Assembly (NCBI GenBank): GCA_050260675.1
Contig: JBLNCN010000011.1
Span: forward strand, 124,001-188,000
DNA: 64,000 bases
Origin: JBBDIP01 sp050260675
GTDB taxonomy: Bacteria; Bacillota; Sulfobacillia; Fermentithermobacillales; Fermentithermobacillaceae
Direction of reading: 5' to 3'
Shown here: piece by piece, positions 1 through 8,702 of the stretch
How positions within the stretch are numbered: position 1 is the stretch's first letter
How the letters are laid out: every line of letters begins with the position of its first letter
The notes under the pieces: model-generated
The model's database searches: none
What the model was told of the DNA's origin: nothing
What the model saw: only the letters and a program-made list of their open reading frames with translations
Program-made: the position numbers and the translations under genes

Positions 1-2
1 CT

Positions 3-1343
3 CTGAAGATCGAGAAGTCCTCCCGTGCCGGGCTTATCGCAGCGTCCGTGGTCGCGATCGCGTTCGCGCTCGGGTCCTCAGTGCTGATGCCAAAGATGAT
101 CCTCTCACCCGTCCGGGCGATAACCGCCGCTCTCAAAGACATAGCCCAGGGCGAAGGCGATCTCACCGTCCGGCTGAATGAGACGGCAAAGGACGAGATG
201 GCCGAGACCGCCAAGTGGTTCAACGTCTTCCTCGGGAAACTCCAGGAACTCATGGGTTCGGTCGCAGCTAGCGCTTCTGAAGTGGCTGCAACGGGCGACG
301 TTCTTACAAAGAGCGCCGAAGAGTCTGCAAGGGTGACCGAGCAGATGGCCGAGACCGTGCAGGAGATTGCTGCAGCATCTCAAGACCAGAGCACCAGCGC
401 CACCAGGACCGCGGCCGCGGTAGACCAGCTCAACGCAGCCATAGCCAAGGTGGCCGAAGGCACCGAATCGCAGACACAAGGGGTGCGCTCGACGCTGGCG
501 GCCGCGTCCGAGGCCGATGCTTCCCTAAGCCAAGCAGCAGAGATCCTGAAGCAGGCCGAAACGGCGGCGAAGAAGAACGCCGACTTCGCATCCAGGGGCA
601 GCAAGTCCGTGGCGAACGTCATGGAGAGCATGAACTCCATAAAGTCCACCACCGACAACATCGCGGAAAGGATCCGTGAACTGGACGGTTACTCGCAGGA
701 AATCGGGAAGATCATCGAGGTCATCAACGGGATCGCCGCGCAGACCAACCTTCTGGCCCTAAACGCCGCCATCGAAGCGGCGCGGGCCGGCGAATACGGG
801 AAAGGCTTCGCCGTGGTTTCCGAAGAGGTCCGCAAGCTGGCAGAGGATTCGTCCCGGGAGACCAAGGCTATTGCGGCCCTGGTGGACAGCATCCGCCAAG
901 CCATCCACAAGGCAGTCAGCGCTGCCGAGACCGGCACCCGCGAAGTCGAAACCGGAAGCGTGCTGGCCAGAGAAGCCAGCGAGTCGCTGGAACAGATCGC
1001 GGGAGGCGCCGCAGAGACCGAGCGTATGGTGGCAGACCTGTTCAACGCAACCCGCATAGCGGCGGAAGCCAGCCACAGTGTGCAGGAATCGGTCAGCGGC
1101 ATCGCGGGCTTGGCCGAGCAAACCACGGCAACAGCCGAGGAGATGCGGGCCAGCGCGGACGAAGTCCGTCACCTTATCGACAGCGTAGCAGCGGTTTCCG
1201 AGGAGTCGGCAGCCTCGACGGAGGAGGTCTCCGCATCGGCAACCGAGATGGCAGCATCTATCCAGCAGGTGTACGAGTCCGCTCAGTCCCTGAGCGAGTT
1301 GTCACGCAACCTGCGGGAGATCGTTGGAAGGTTCAAGGTGTAA
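3..1343 (+). CDS. Methyl-accepting chemotaxis protein (5' end outside window)
   Basis: The reading frame is open to the left edge, so the sensor part is missing. What remains starts in a membrane segment (AGLIAASVVAIAFALG), then a HAMP linker (about residues 35-90, starting SPVRAITAAL) and a long coiled-coil signalling domain. The conserved hairpin tip that contacts CheA/CheW is visible (NLLALNAAIEAARAGEYGKGFAVV, in two parts around 740-830). It relays ligand binding to the flagellar kinase CheA at the inner membrane. The ligand cannot be inferred. A strong terminator follows the stop codon. Confidence 0.95.
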   Translation: MKIEKSSRAGLIAASVVAIAFALGSSVLMPKMILSPVRAITAALKDIAQGEGDLTVRLNETAKDEMAETAKWFNVFLGKLQELMGSVAASASEVAATGDVLTKSAEESARVTEQMAETVQEIAAASQDQSTSATRTAAAVDQLNAAIAKVAEGTESQTQGVRSTLAAASEADASLSQAAEILKQAETAAKKNADFASRGSKSVANVMESMNSIKSTTDNIAERIRELDGYSQEIGKIIEVINGIAAQTNLLALNAAIEAARAGEYGKGFAVVSEEVRKLAEDSSRETKAIAALVDSIRQAIHKAVSAAETGTREVETGSVLAREASESLEQIAGGAAETERMVADLFNATRIAAEASHSVQESVSGIAGLAEQTTATAEEMRASADEVRHLIDSVAAVSEESAASTEEVSASATEMAASIQQVYESAQSLSELSRNLREIVGRFKV

Positions 1344-1413
1344 GCACCTCTGGGGGGATATGCCCGGCAGACTGCAGTCCGCTAGAGCCTGGCAGCCAAG
1401 ACACCAAACTCCT

Positions 1414-1445
1414 GAAGCCTGCCACACGGCAGGCTTCCTTTTTTT
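1414..1445 (+). terminator. Rho-independent terminator after the chemoreceptor gene
   Basis: Perfect 10-bp stem (GAAGCCTGCC / GGCAGGCTTC) with an ACAC loop, followed by CTTTTTTT. It lies 70 bp after the chemoreceptor stop. Confidence 0.9.
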
Positions 1446-1487
1446 GCTCATCCTTCCCCCCGTCCCCCAACCCGCCCGTCCCCCGCA

Positions 1488-1611
1488 ACTGCAATACAGA
1501 TGCACTAGATTGGAAGAGCATGATGTACAAATGCACATCTTTTGAGAAGCATGATCTACAGATGCGCATCTCAAAAAGAACATGACGTACGAATCATGCT
1601 CCCTCGCGGAT
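1488..1611. repeat. Imperfect 31-bp tandem repeats, about four units
   Basis: The core CATGATGTAC / CATGATCTAC / CATGACGTAC recurs at 1519, 1550 and 1581, exactly 31 bp apart. A weaker unit precedes them (TACAGATGCAC near 1495). Each unit contains a short dyad such as GATGTACAAATGCACATC. There are no unique spacers, so this is not a CRISPR array. It lies between the terminator and the next gene. Confidence 0.7.
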
Positions 1612-1787
1612 GTGCTTCTGTAGATCAGTTTTGCCCTATGGGGTTCTGAGGTGCCACAATTCGACAATCGGCTCTTGAAAAACTGGTAGAATTTAGGTGA
1701 TGGATGACATCTTGAGACATGTCATCTCTGAGGAATGTCATCTTCGAAAAGCCACCCAAAAGGATGACGCGCCCAAGGAGGGTTTCC

Positions 1788-2576
1788 GTGCTGTTTGAGC
1801 CGTATTTGTCCCCTGATATGGATGGCTTCGCACAAATCCCACCCTCAGGCAAACTTCTGTATGTGATGGCCCAAGCCCGGCCGGCGGGATCGCTTTCCGA
1901 TCTGGCCAGATGCTCGGGAATCGATGAACGCAACGCTTTCCATCTTGCCGTGCTTCTCAGAAAGCACAAGTGGATGAAGATGGAGCGGCGGGGCAACAGA
2001 AGCATCCCGATCCCGATCATCCCGCGGCCCGAGGACCAGCGACGAGCAAGGCTGCTGCAAAAGTGCTACGAGGTCTCGCAGTACAAAGGCGAGTTCCTCC
2101 TCAGGGCATTCCAGGACGTGGCGATCGTAACCGAGGGGGCGGTGTACAACGCGAGACCCGAGTTCCTCAAGCACCCGGTAACGGAGGAAAAGCTGGAACT
2201 CGACATTTTCTGCCCCGAAACACAAGACGCATGGGAACTTCACGGCTTTCAACACTTCGGGCCGACCAAGATCCAGCCGTCAAAGGACAAGGCCAAGGAG
2301 CAGCAGGCCAACGACCTCATCAAACTGGGGCGCAGCCTGATGAACGGAGTACACGTGGAAGTCATGACCTACAAGGATCTCAGCCTGGACGGCGTGCTGA
2401 AGAGAATGCCTGAGCACCTTCCACGCAGGCCCATCGATAGGTCGTCAGTATACGTAAGGACCCTTGAGAGACTGGCCACTAGTTACCGGCAGTGGGCTGC
2501 CAGGACTGAGGCGGAGCTGCGGGCCCAGCAGGCAGAAGAGGATTCGGTCAGCGCAATCATCCCAGCCATGCGGTAG
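1788..2576 (+). CDS. Winged-helix plus PD-(D/E)XK nuclease-like protein
   Basis: A 262-residue protein. I chose the GTG at 1788 because AAGGAGGG lies 6 bp upstream; an ATG at 1719 in the same frame has no good ribosome site. Residues about 20-75 resemble a winged helix-turn-helix (LSDLARCSGIDERNAF). The C-terminal half has an LELDIF...WELHGFQHF pattern like the core of small PD-(D/E)XK/Vsr-like nucleases. That suggests a DNA-binding, possibly DNA-cutting protein, but no substrate or partner is visible. It stands alone behind the 31-bp repeats. Confidence 0.6.
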   Translation: MLFEPYLSPDMDGFAQIPPSGKLLYVMAQARPAGSLSDLARCSGIDERNAFHLAVLLRKHKWMKMERRGNRSIPIPIIPRPEDQRRARLLQKCYEVSQYKGEFLLRAFQDVAIVTEGAVYNARPEFLKHPVTEEKLELDIFCPETQDAWELHGFQHFGPTKIQPSKDKAKEQQANDLIKLGRSLMNGVHVEVMTYKDLSLDGVLKRMPEHLPRRPIDRSSVYVRTLERLATSYRQWAARTEAELRAQQAEEDSVSAIIPAMR

Positions 2577-2633
2577 TTCTCACCGCAATGGGTGGCACCG
2601 ATTGGTGGCGCCTGACATGCAGAGCCAGTGAAG

Positions 2634-2879
2634 CTACTCCTTGGCCTTGCCCATAGCCGCAACCAGATCTGAGATCAGCGCTGTGACAAGGAATCCGGCC
2701 AATAGCATGTCGATAAAAGCGGCAGACTCTCCTCGCCCGAGGGATCGCGCAATCCGCAGTCCCACTGCCGATAGCATGCCAGCGTAGAAGCCATATCGGA
2801 AAACCTTTCGGGGGCAGGCCATTGACAGGATCCCCATGACGATCCCCACGATGGCCAAACCCTGGATGAGGGTGTCCAC
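2634..2879 (-). CDS. Small membrane protein, unknown
   Basis: An 81-residue protein from a GTG start at 2879 with GGGAGG 6-7 bp upstream; a longer frame reaches 3038 without a ribosome site. It has three hydrophobic stretches (TLIQGLAIVGIVMGILSMA, YGFYAGMLSAVGL, MLLAGFLVTALISDLVAAM), so it is probably a membrane protein. No family recognised. Confidence 0.55.
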   Translation of the reverse strand: MDTLIQGLAIVGIVMGILSMACPRKVFRYGFYAGMLSAVGLRIARSLGRGESAAFIDMLLAGFLVTALISDLVAAMGKAKE

Positions 2880-3233
2880 AAAGACGCCTCCCTGCTCGGC
2901 GGAGTCCTCCGGTGTTTCGGATGGAGTGCGGCAAGAGGCGGGTTCAAAGCCACACTTCTCGCTCCTTGGCTGCACTTCCTTCCCGCAAGTGCAGACTACG
3001 GACCTGAAGATCGGCCTCCCAACCACCAATTGGATCACCCAAGATCGTCATCACGGAAGAACGCCGCGCGAAGGAATACGGATATGCGGAATAGAAGGAA
3101 CCAAGTGGTACAATGGATTGGCATGGTGCCATCGTGTAATGGACTGACCAAAGTGGCCAACCGAGTAGCAGCAGGCTCTTCCGGCAGGCACTTCCATTGT
3201 TGATGGCGCTCAAGAACAAAGGAGGCATACGCG
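2880..3233. other. Intergenic stretch upstream of pckG
   Basis: About 350 bp without a convincing gene between two divergent genes. It should hold the pckG promoter; TACAAT at 3109 is a possible -10 box without a good -35. A short dyad TGGCA-TGG-TGCCA at 3119-3131 could be an operator. No structured RNA recognised. Confidence 0.4.
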
Positions 3234-5021
3234 TTGTATCCGGTACGCCATGAGAAGCTGAACCAGTGGGTCCGGGAGATGGCGGAGCTCTGCGAGCCGA
3301 CCGAAGTCTACTGGTGCGACGGAAGCAAGGCCGAGTACGACAAGCTGATGTCTGAGATGGTTAAGAGCGGCATGGCCATCCCCTTGAAGAAGAGGCCGAA
3401 CTGTCATCTCTTCCGCTCGGATCCCAGCGACGTCGCTCGCGTGGAAGACAGGACCTTCATCGGCACAGACGAGCAGATCGAAGCCGGCCCCACCAACAAC
3501 TGGCTCCAGACCGAAGAGATGCGCAAGACCATGTTGGGTCTCTATAAGGGCTGCATGCATGGACGTAAGATGTATGTCATCCCCTTCTCCATGGGCCCGA
3601 TCGGGTCGCCGATATCCAAGATCGGTATCGAGATCACCGATAGCCCCTACGTCGTGTGCAACATGCACATCATGACCCGTGTCGGAACCAAGGTCGTCGA
3701 CGCCCTGGGCACGGACGGCCACTTCGTGAAGGCAATGCATTCGGTCGGAGCTCCTCTTGAGCCCGGCGAGAAAGACGCCATGTGGCCCTGCGCCCCGATT
3801 GAGCAGAAGTACATCAGCCACCTGCCCGCCGAAGATACCATCTGGTCCTACGGCTCCGGTTACGGCGGCAACGCGCTCCTCGGCAAGAAGTGCTTCGCGC
3901 TACGTATTGCCTCAACCATCGCCCGCCGCGAGGGATGGATGGCAGAACACATGCTCATCCTGCGCCTGACCAGCCCTGAGGGACGCCAGTATCACATTTG
4001 CGGCGCCTTCCCGTCGGCTTGCGGCAAGACCAACCTGGCCATGATCCATCCAACTATCCCCGGCTGGAAGGCCGAGTGCCTCGGTGATGACATCTCGTGG
4101 ATGAAGATCGGTCCGGACGGGCGACTCTACGCCATCAACCCCGAGGCCGGCTTCTTTGGAGTTGCGCCCGGGACTTCTTACAAAACCAACCCGTCGGCAA
4201 TGGACACCCTGAAGGAGAACACGATTTTCACCAACTGCGCCCTCACCGATGACGGAGACGTCTGGTGGGAAGGCATGGGCCCCGCCCCCGACCACGCGAT
4301 CGACTGGAAGAGCAGGGATTGGGATCCCAGCAAGACCGAGCCGGCTGCTCATCCGAACGCCCGGTTCACCGCTCCCGCGGCGCAGTGCCCGGTTATCTGC
4401 CCGGATTGGGAGAAGCCTGAGGGCGTGCCCATCGATATCTTCATCTTCGGTGGACGGCGCGCGAGTACGATCCCCCTGGTGATCGAGTCCTTCGACTGGG
4501 ATCATGGTGTGTTCCTCGGGGCCACGGCCTCGTCGGAGACCACGGCAGCCAACATCGGGGCCGTCGGCAAAGTCCGCCGCGACCCGTTCGCCATGAAGCC
4601 GTTCTGCGGCTACAACATGGGCGACTACTTCCAGCACTGGCTCGACATGGGCGATAAGCTGGGCAGCAAGGCTCCCCGGATCTTCTACGTGAACTGGTTC
4701 CGCAAGAGCCCCGAGGGCAAGTTCCTCTGGCCGGGATTCGGCGAGAACAGCCGCGTGCTGAAGTGGATGTGCGAGCGCGTCGACGGCAAGGCCGCGGCAG
4801 TAAAGACGCCGATCGGCAACCTCCCCGCTCCCGGCGCTCTCGATCTCAAGAACCTGGATATCTCCAAAGAGAACATGGATGAGCTTATGAAGGTGGATCC
4901 CGAGGTCTGGAAGTCGACTGAGCTTCCCGACATCGAGCAGCACTTTGCCACCTTCGGCTCAAGGCTGCCCAAGAGGATGTCGGAGCAGCTGGATGGGCTC
5001 AAGAAGCGGCTGAACAAGTAG
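3234..5021 (+). CDS. pckG: Phosphoenolpyruvate carboxykinase (GTP)
   Basis: A 595-residue protein, the usual length of the GTP-dependent family. It interconverts oxaloacetate + GTP with PEP + CO2 + GDP in the cytoplasm, linking the citric acid cycle to gluconeogenesis. The kinase P-loop FPSACGKTNLAM and the following GDDISWMK segment are present, as is the FGGRRAST segment. The start is TTG with AAAGGAGG 9 bp upstream. It is a single-gene unit flanked by hairpins. In an amino-acid fermenter it fits gluconeogenesis from peptides. Confidence 0.97.
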   Translation: MYPVRHEKLNQWVREMAELCEPTEVYWCDGSKAEYDKLMSEMVKSGMAIPLKKRPNCHLFRSDPSDVARVEDRTFIGTDEQIEAGPTNNWLQTEEMRKTMLGLYKGCMHGRKMYVIPFSMGPIGSPISKIGIEITDSPYVVCNMHIMTRVGTKVVDALGTDGHFVKAMHSVGAPLEPGEKDAMWPCAPIEQKYISHLPAEDTIWSYGSGYGGNALLGKKCFALRIASTIARREGWMAEHMLILRLTSPEGRQYHICGAFPSACGKTNLAMIHPTIPGWKAECLGDDISWMKIGPDGRLYAINPEAGFFGVAPGTSYKTNPSAMDTLKENTIFTNCALTDDGDVWWEGMGPAPDHAIDWKSRDWDPSKTEPAAHPNARFTAPAAQCPVICPDWEKPEGVPIDIFIFGGRRASTIPLVIESFDWDHGVFLGATASSETTAANIGAVGKVRRDPFAMKPFCGYNMGDYFQHWLDMGDKLGSKAPRIFYVNWFRKSPEGKFLWPGFGENSRVLKWMCERVDGKAAAVKTPIGNLPAPGALDLKNLDISKENMDELMKVDPEVWKSTELPDIEQHFATFGSRLPKRMSEQLDGLKKRLNK

Positions 5022-5121
5022 TTAGCGGCACCAACGCAAGTATGCAGTAGCGGGCAGAAGCTCAGGCACAAGCCAGTTTGCGGGCGGCAGTAGTGGCTGG
5101 GCATGGCTAAGGCTCAAACGG

Positions 5122-5149
5122 CCGGCGGCGGTCGATCGACTGCCGCCGG
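5122..5149. terminator. Hairpin between convergent genes, likely bidirectional terminator
   Basis: CCGGCGGC...GCCGCCGG stem, extended by further pairs, lies between pckG and the small minus-strand gene. The T-tracts on both sides are weak (TCTTCATTT on plus). Confidence 0.55.
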
Positions 5150-5152
5150 TCT

Positions 5153-5335
5153 TCATTTCTGGCGCTTCCCAGCCCTGCTCCGTAGTAGAGGGACGGCTTC
5201 GCCAACTGCAGCGTAACCGAAGAAAACCAGCGCGGCAACATCGACCCAGGGTGTTGCGCCACCCGCCATGACGGCCCTCACCATCCGGAATCCGGAGGAT
5301 AGCGCGATACTGTGCCCGGAAGCCAGCCAGGCCAT
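5153..5335 (-). CDS. Small hydrophobic protein, unknown
   Basis: A 60-residue frame with ATG preceded by AAGAGGAATATC, a reasonable ribosome site. One membrane-like segment (VDVAALVFFGYAAVGEAVPLL). It ends at the shared hairpin. No family recognised; it could be a chance frame, but the ribosome site, hydrophobic content and terminator placement favour a gene. Confidence 0.4.
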   Translation of the reverse strand: MAWLASGHSIALSSGFRMVRAVMAGGATPWVDVAALVFFGYAAVGEAVPLLRSRAGKRQK

Positions 5336-5455
5336 GATATTCCTCTTGGTGTATACTGGTAGCCACTAGCCGGGGAGCCGTTGGAAGGATAGGCCGACCG
5401 GGGCAAGGTAACCATCGCAAGGTAGTCGAAGGCAACCATCAAAGGAGGAAAGACT

Positions 5456-5902
5456 ATGCCAGCGACAGATATGCATGTGTTCTCGGGAAAGACGTCCGGG
5501 CGAGTCGCAGTAGCCAGGCTCACCCAGGGCTCAGACCTTCTTGACGAGATAAACAGCCTGGCGGAGCGAACGGGGTTCGCCGCCGCCACGGTCCAGTTCA
5601 TAGGGGCCCTCCGAAAGGCGGTCGTCCTGATCCTTGACCAGGACACCAAGGAGTACATCTCTCGAGACATCCCGGGGCCCTTGGAGATCGTGGCGGGCTC
5701 GGGAAACATCAGCTTGAGGGACGGCAAGCCCTTCGCCCACGTTCATATCGTAGTGTCCGGACTGGACGGCAAGTGCTTCGGCGGGCACGTGGCGAACGGA
5801 TGCGAGGTCTACCTGACAGAACTGGTGCTCACTGAACTCTCGATGGACAAACCGCTGGAGCGGACGCTGGACAAAGAAGTAGGGGTCGCGGTCTGGCAAT
5901 AG
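5456..5902 (+). CDS. PPC/DUF296-domain protein
   Basis: A 148-residue single-domain protein with an AAAGGAGG ribosome site. It matches the PPC (plant and prokaryote conserved, DUF296) fold: an N-terminal strand with RLTQGSDLLDEIN, GxGNISLRDGKPFAHVHIV, and a glycine-histidine segment near FGGHV. Bacterial members form trimers; some have been suggested to bind DNA or small ligands, but the role is unsettled. Single-gene unit with a hairpin downstream. Confidence 0.8.
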   Translation: MPATDMHVFSGKTSGRVAVARLTQGSDLLDEINSLAERTGFAAATVQFIGALRKAVVLILDQDTKEYISRDIPGPLEIVAGSGNISLRDGKPFAHVHIVVSGLDGKCFGGHVANGCEVYLTELVLTELSMDKPLERTLDKEVGVAVWQ

Positions 5903-5910
5903 AGTCGATG

Positions 5911-5950
5911 ACCTAGCGCTGGCGGAAGTGACCTAGCGCTGGCGGAAGTG
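5911..5950. repeat. 20-bp perfect tandem duplication
   Basis: ACCTAGCGCTGGCGGAAGTG occurs twice head to tail just after the PPC gene stop. Confidence 0.9.
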
Positions 5951-6013
5951 ACCCCCGAGCCGACCAAAGTGCCATAGTGCTGTCGCAGTGGTGCGACACT
6001 AGAAGATGTGTTG

Positions 6014-6045
6014 TAGGGGACGCCTTGCGGGCGTCCCCTACTTTC
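6014..6045 (+). terminator. Terminator hairpin between convergent genes
   Basis: Perfect 11-bp stem TAGGGGACGCC / GGCGTCCCCTA with a TTGCG loop, then CTTTC. The T-tract is short. It may serve both the PPC gene and the gdhA operon arriving from the right. Confidence 0.65.
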
Positions 6046-6072
6046 AACCGTTCGCGGGAACGGAGGTTACCT

Positions 6073-6570
6073 CTACTCCTGCGGCCAGACCTGGATCGGG
6101 GGCTCTGAAATCGAGCCTACCAGCGCACCCAATCCCCTTCGATGGCTGACTTGCTCCGGGTCAAGAATCTCAACCGTAAGCACCGCATCGAAACCTGCCA
6201 GCGCAGGAACGCTGTTCGCTGCTTCACGCCTCACGGCCTCGCATACTACGTCGACCAAGGCCTCCAGAGCAGCGGTCTTTCTCGGAACCAGGAGCCCCAT
6301 AAGAACCGGGTCTCCCGGAAAAGCCTCGCACCTGTTCTCGAGGAACACCAGCGCGGCATCCACGCAACCGCATGTTTCGGCAATCTGCCGCGCCGCCTCT
6401 TTTGCCAGCCCATACCGAAAGTACAGGTACGTCTCGAGGTCGCCCTGTCTGATGCTCGCGACCACTTCATCGGCGGACCGGGCGCCGGACTTCCTGCCGG
6501 CGTAGTCCAGTGCTGCCTTTACAATCGAGACCCCGTCTACCTCAGTAAGGGACGGCGCCTGGGATGTCAT
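6073..6570 (-). CDS. Unknown protein translationally coupled to gdhA
   Basis: 165 residues, soluble, no recognised domain. Its start codon overlaps the gdhA stop by 4 bp (ATGA), so the two are almost certainly translated from one message. It contains two Cys (ETCGCVDAAL) and ends in a proline-rich tail. The coupling suggests a role tied to glutamate dehydrogenase, for example an accessory or regulatory partner, but nothing in the sequence proves that. Confidence 0.65.
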   Translation of the reverse strand: MTSQAPSLTEVDGVSIVKAALDYAGRKSGARSADEVVASIRQGDLETYLYFRYGLAKEAARQIAETCGCVDAALVFLENRCEAFPGDPVLMGLLVPRKTAALEALVDVVCEAVRREAANSVPALAGFDAVLTVEILDPEQVSHRRGLGALVGSISEPPIQVWPQE

Positions 6571-7835
6571 CCCTGAACAGCCGCTCTCGCGTAGTCAGTC
6601 CTCAGAAGCATCGTCTCGACTACCCTGCGGATGGCGAGGATGAAAGCAGCCGTACGCAGAGTGCACTTGTGCTCCTTGGCAGCCGCCCAGACATCGTCCA
6701 GACAGTTGACCATCATCTTGTCCATCTTGTCGATGACCTCGTCGAACGTCCAGGAGACACCCTGGAGGTTCTGCGCCCACTCGAAGTAGGAAACGGTCAC
6801 GCCGCCGGCGTTGGCAAGGATGTCGGGGATAGCGATGATCCCTCTCTTGGCCAGGATCGCGTCGCCTTCGGGAGTAACAGGACCGTTGGCGCCTTCTGAG
6901 ATGAGCTTGCACTTCAGCCTATTGGCCACGTTGGCGTCAATCTGGTTCTCAAGAGCGGCCGGGATCAGGACGTCGCACTCGCAGGTGAGCAGCTGGTCGT
7001 TGTTGATGTCGACCACTCCGGGGCCGGTGAAGCCCTCGAGCAGGTGCTTAGGATGCTTTGCAACATGAGCCTGGACGGCCTTCATGTCTAGCCCGTCCTT
7101 GCAGTACTTGCCGCCCGAGATGTCTGACAGGGCCACGATCTTGCATCCCCACTCGGCCATCCGGATGGCTGCGGGGGCGCCGACCTTGCCGAATCCCTGG
7201 ACTGCAACGGTCGCGTTCTTCAGCTCGATGCCCATCTTCTTGAGGGCGGCAGCGGCCACGACAGCGACGCCGTATCCGGTGGACTCGGCGCGGCCGAGGG
7301 ATCCGCCGTAGGCGACAGGCTTACCGGTGATGAGCGGGAGCATGGAGTGCCCGACCATGGTGCTGGCCTCGTCAACCATCCAGGCCATGATCTGGCCGTC
7401 GGTGTTGACGTCGGGAGCCGGGACGTCGGTCTGCGGGCCTATGTTCGGCAAGAGCGCGCGGACGTACGCTCTCGAGAGGGTCTCGAGTTCCTTCTTGTTG
7501 AGCTTGCTGGGATCAACCGCGATGCCACCCTTTGCTCCACCGTACGGGATGTTGAGCAGAGAGCACTTCCAGGTCATGAGCGCAGCGAGGGCAGTGACCT
7601 CGCTCATCTCGACGCTGGGATGGTACCGGAGACCGCCCTTGTATGGTCCGCGGGCGTTGTTGTGCTGGACCCTGTATCCCTGGAATACCTCGAGTTTGCC
7701 ATTGACCATCACGGGAAGTTTCACAGTGATGATGCGGTCAGGCTCCATGAGGGCTTTCTTGAGGCTGGGGTTCAGGTCCATTACTCTTGCGGCTTCATCG
7801 AAGTACGTTTTGACATTCTCAAGCAGTGATGACAC
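6567..7835 (-). CDS. gdhA: Glutamate dehydrogenase
   Basis: 422 residues. It oxidatively deaminates glutamate to 2-oxoglutarate and ammonia (or the reverse). Visible are the GGxKGG-type catalytic segment (PYGGAKGGI), PYKGGLRYHP, and the Rossmann motif VQGFGKVGAPAA. I chose the GTG at 7835, which has AGGGAGG 9 bp upstream; an upstream ATG at 7871 sits before that site and would add 12 residues not typical of the family. First gene of a two-gene operon. A CRP/FNR-like palindrome lies about 45-60 bp upstream of the start. Confidence 0.96.
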   Translation of the reverse strand: MSSLLENVKTYFDEAARVMDLNPSLKKALMEPDRIITVKLPVMVNGKLEVFQGYRVQHNNARGPYKGGLRYHPSVEMSEVTALAALMTWKCSLLNIPYGGAKGGIAVDPSKLNKKELETLSRAYVRALLPNIGPQTDVPAPDVNTDGQIMAWMVDEASTMVGHSMLPLITGKPVAYGGSLGRAESTGYGVAVVAAAALKKMGIELKNATVAVQGFGKVGAPAAIRMAEWGCKIVALSDISGGKYCKDGLDMKAVQAHVAKHPKHLLEGFTGPGVVDINNDQLLTCECDVLIPAALENQIDANVANRLKCKLISEGANGPVTPEGDAILAKRGIIAIPDILANAGGVTVSYFEWAQNLQGVSWTFDEVIDKMDKMMVNCLDDVWAAAKEHKCTLRTAAFILAIRRVVETMLLRTDYARAAVQG

Positions 7836-7880
7836 TCCACAGGACCTCCCTGCAGTATGGTTGATACACAATCAAACTAT

Positions 7881-7896
7881 CGTGACGCCTGTCACA
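7881..7896 (-). promoter_or_regulatory. CRP/FNR-family-like operator upstream of gdhA
   Basis: Read toward gdhA the sequence is TGTGACAGGCGTCACG, i.e. TGTGA-N6-TCACG. It differs by one base from the CRP-type consensus TGTGA-N6-TCACA. The regulator is not in the window. Confidence 0.5.
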
Positions 7897-8006
7897 ATCG
7901 CATAATGAGAACGCCGCAGGACATAAAGAAAACGTAATTTTGGACTGGGATGTACGAAGAAGGATGGGCCAATATGGACTTGTATGGACTCCTGCAAGAT
8001 CCAAGC

Positions 8007-8702
8007 CTACTCCTCCGGCATGTAGTACCCCGTGCCGGGTTTCGAGAGGATGTACTTCGGGTCAGCCGGGTCTGGCTCGATCTTCTTGCGCAGGTTGGCG
8101 ATGTAGTTCCGCAGGTACTGGAACTCCTCGCGGTACTCGGGCCCCCACACTTCCGACAGGATTTCGCCGTGCAGAAGGACCTTCCCCGCGTTCTGAGACA
8201 GGTAGCGGAGCACCTGGAACTCGGTCTGCGTGAGGTTCAGTTCCTGGCCTCCGAAATAGGCCCTCCGCTTTGCGAAGTCCACTTCCAGTTCCCTCAGGCG
8301 GAACACCGGCGGCGAGCTCGCGGGAGCGCCCATGGACCTGTTCAGCACGGCCTTTATCCTCGCCTTGAGCTCCGGACAACTGAAGGGTTTCGTCACGTAG
8401 TCGTCCGCTCCGGCCTCGAAGCCTTCAAGTTTCTCCGCCTCTTTGGCTTTGCTGGTAAGCATGATGATTGGCACCCGGGAGAAAGTGCGCACGGTCCTGC
8501 AGACGTCTAGGCCGCTTACGCTGCCCGGGAGCATGAGGTCCAATACGATGAGATCGGGGATGTGGTCGCCGAGCATGCGGAGCGCAGTTTCGCCGTCGGG
8601 CGCTGTGAGCACCCGGTAGCCGTCGTTCTCAAGCGTCAACGTGACCAAGCGCAATAGGCGCGGGTCGTCTTCAACGGCCAGGATGGTCGCTCCTGCGGTC
8701 AA
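8007..8702 (-). CDS. OmpR-family response regulator
   Basis: 231 residues. The receiver domain (about 1-125) carries the acidic pair VEDD, the phospho-acceptor LIVLDLMLPG and the TSK lysine switch. A winged-helix DNA-binding domain (about 140-230) ends in GTGYYM. The TTG start overlaps the kinase stop by 4 bp with GGGGGG upstream. It is phosphorylated by the adjacent kinase and probably acts as a transcription factor; targets unknown. Confidence 0.93.
   Translation of the reverse strand: MTAGATILAVEDDPRLLRLVTLTLENDGYRVLTAPDGETALRMLGDHIPDLIVLDLMLPGSVSGLDVCRTVRTFSRVPIIMLTSKAKEAEKLEGFEAGADDYVTKPFSCPELKARIKAVLNRSMGAPASSPPVFRLRELEVDFAKRRAYFGGQELNLTQTEFQVLRYLSQNAGKVLLHGEILSEVWGPEYREEFQYLRNYIANLRKKIEPDPADPKYILSKPGTGYYMPEE

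Noticed and set aside
1488..1611. CRISPR array
   Set aside because: Repeats are contiguous with no unique spacers and diverge among themselves; no cas genes in the window.
3912..4943. 343-residue minus-strand frame
   Set aside because: Antisense shadow of pckG, which is unmistakable on plus.
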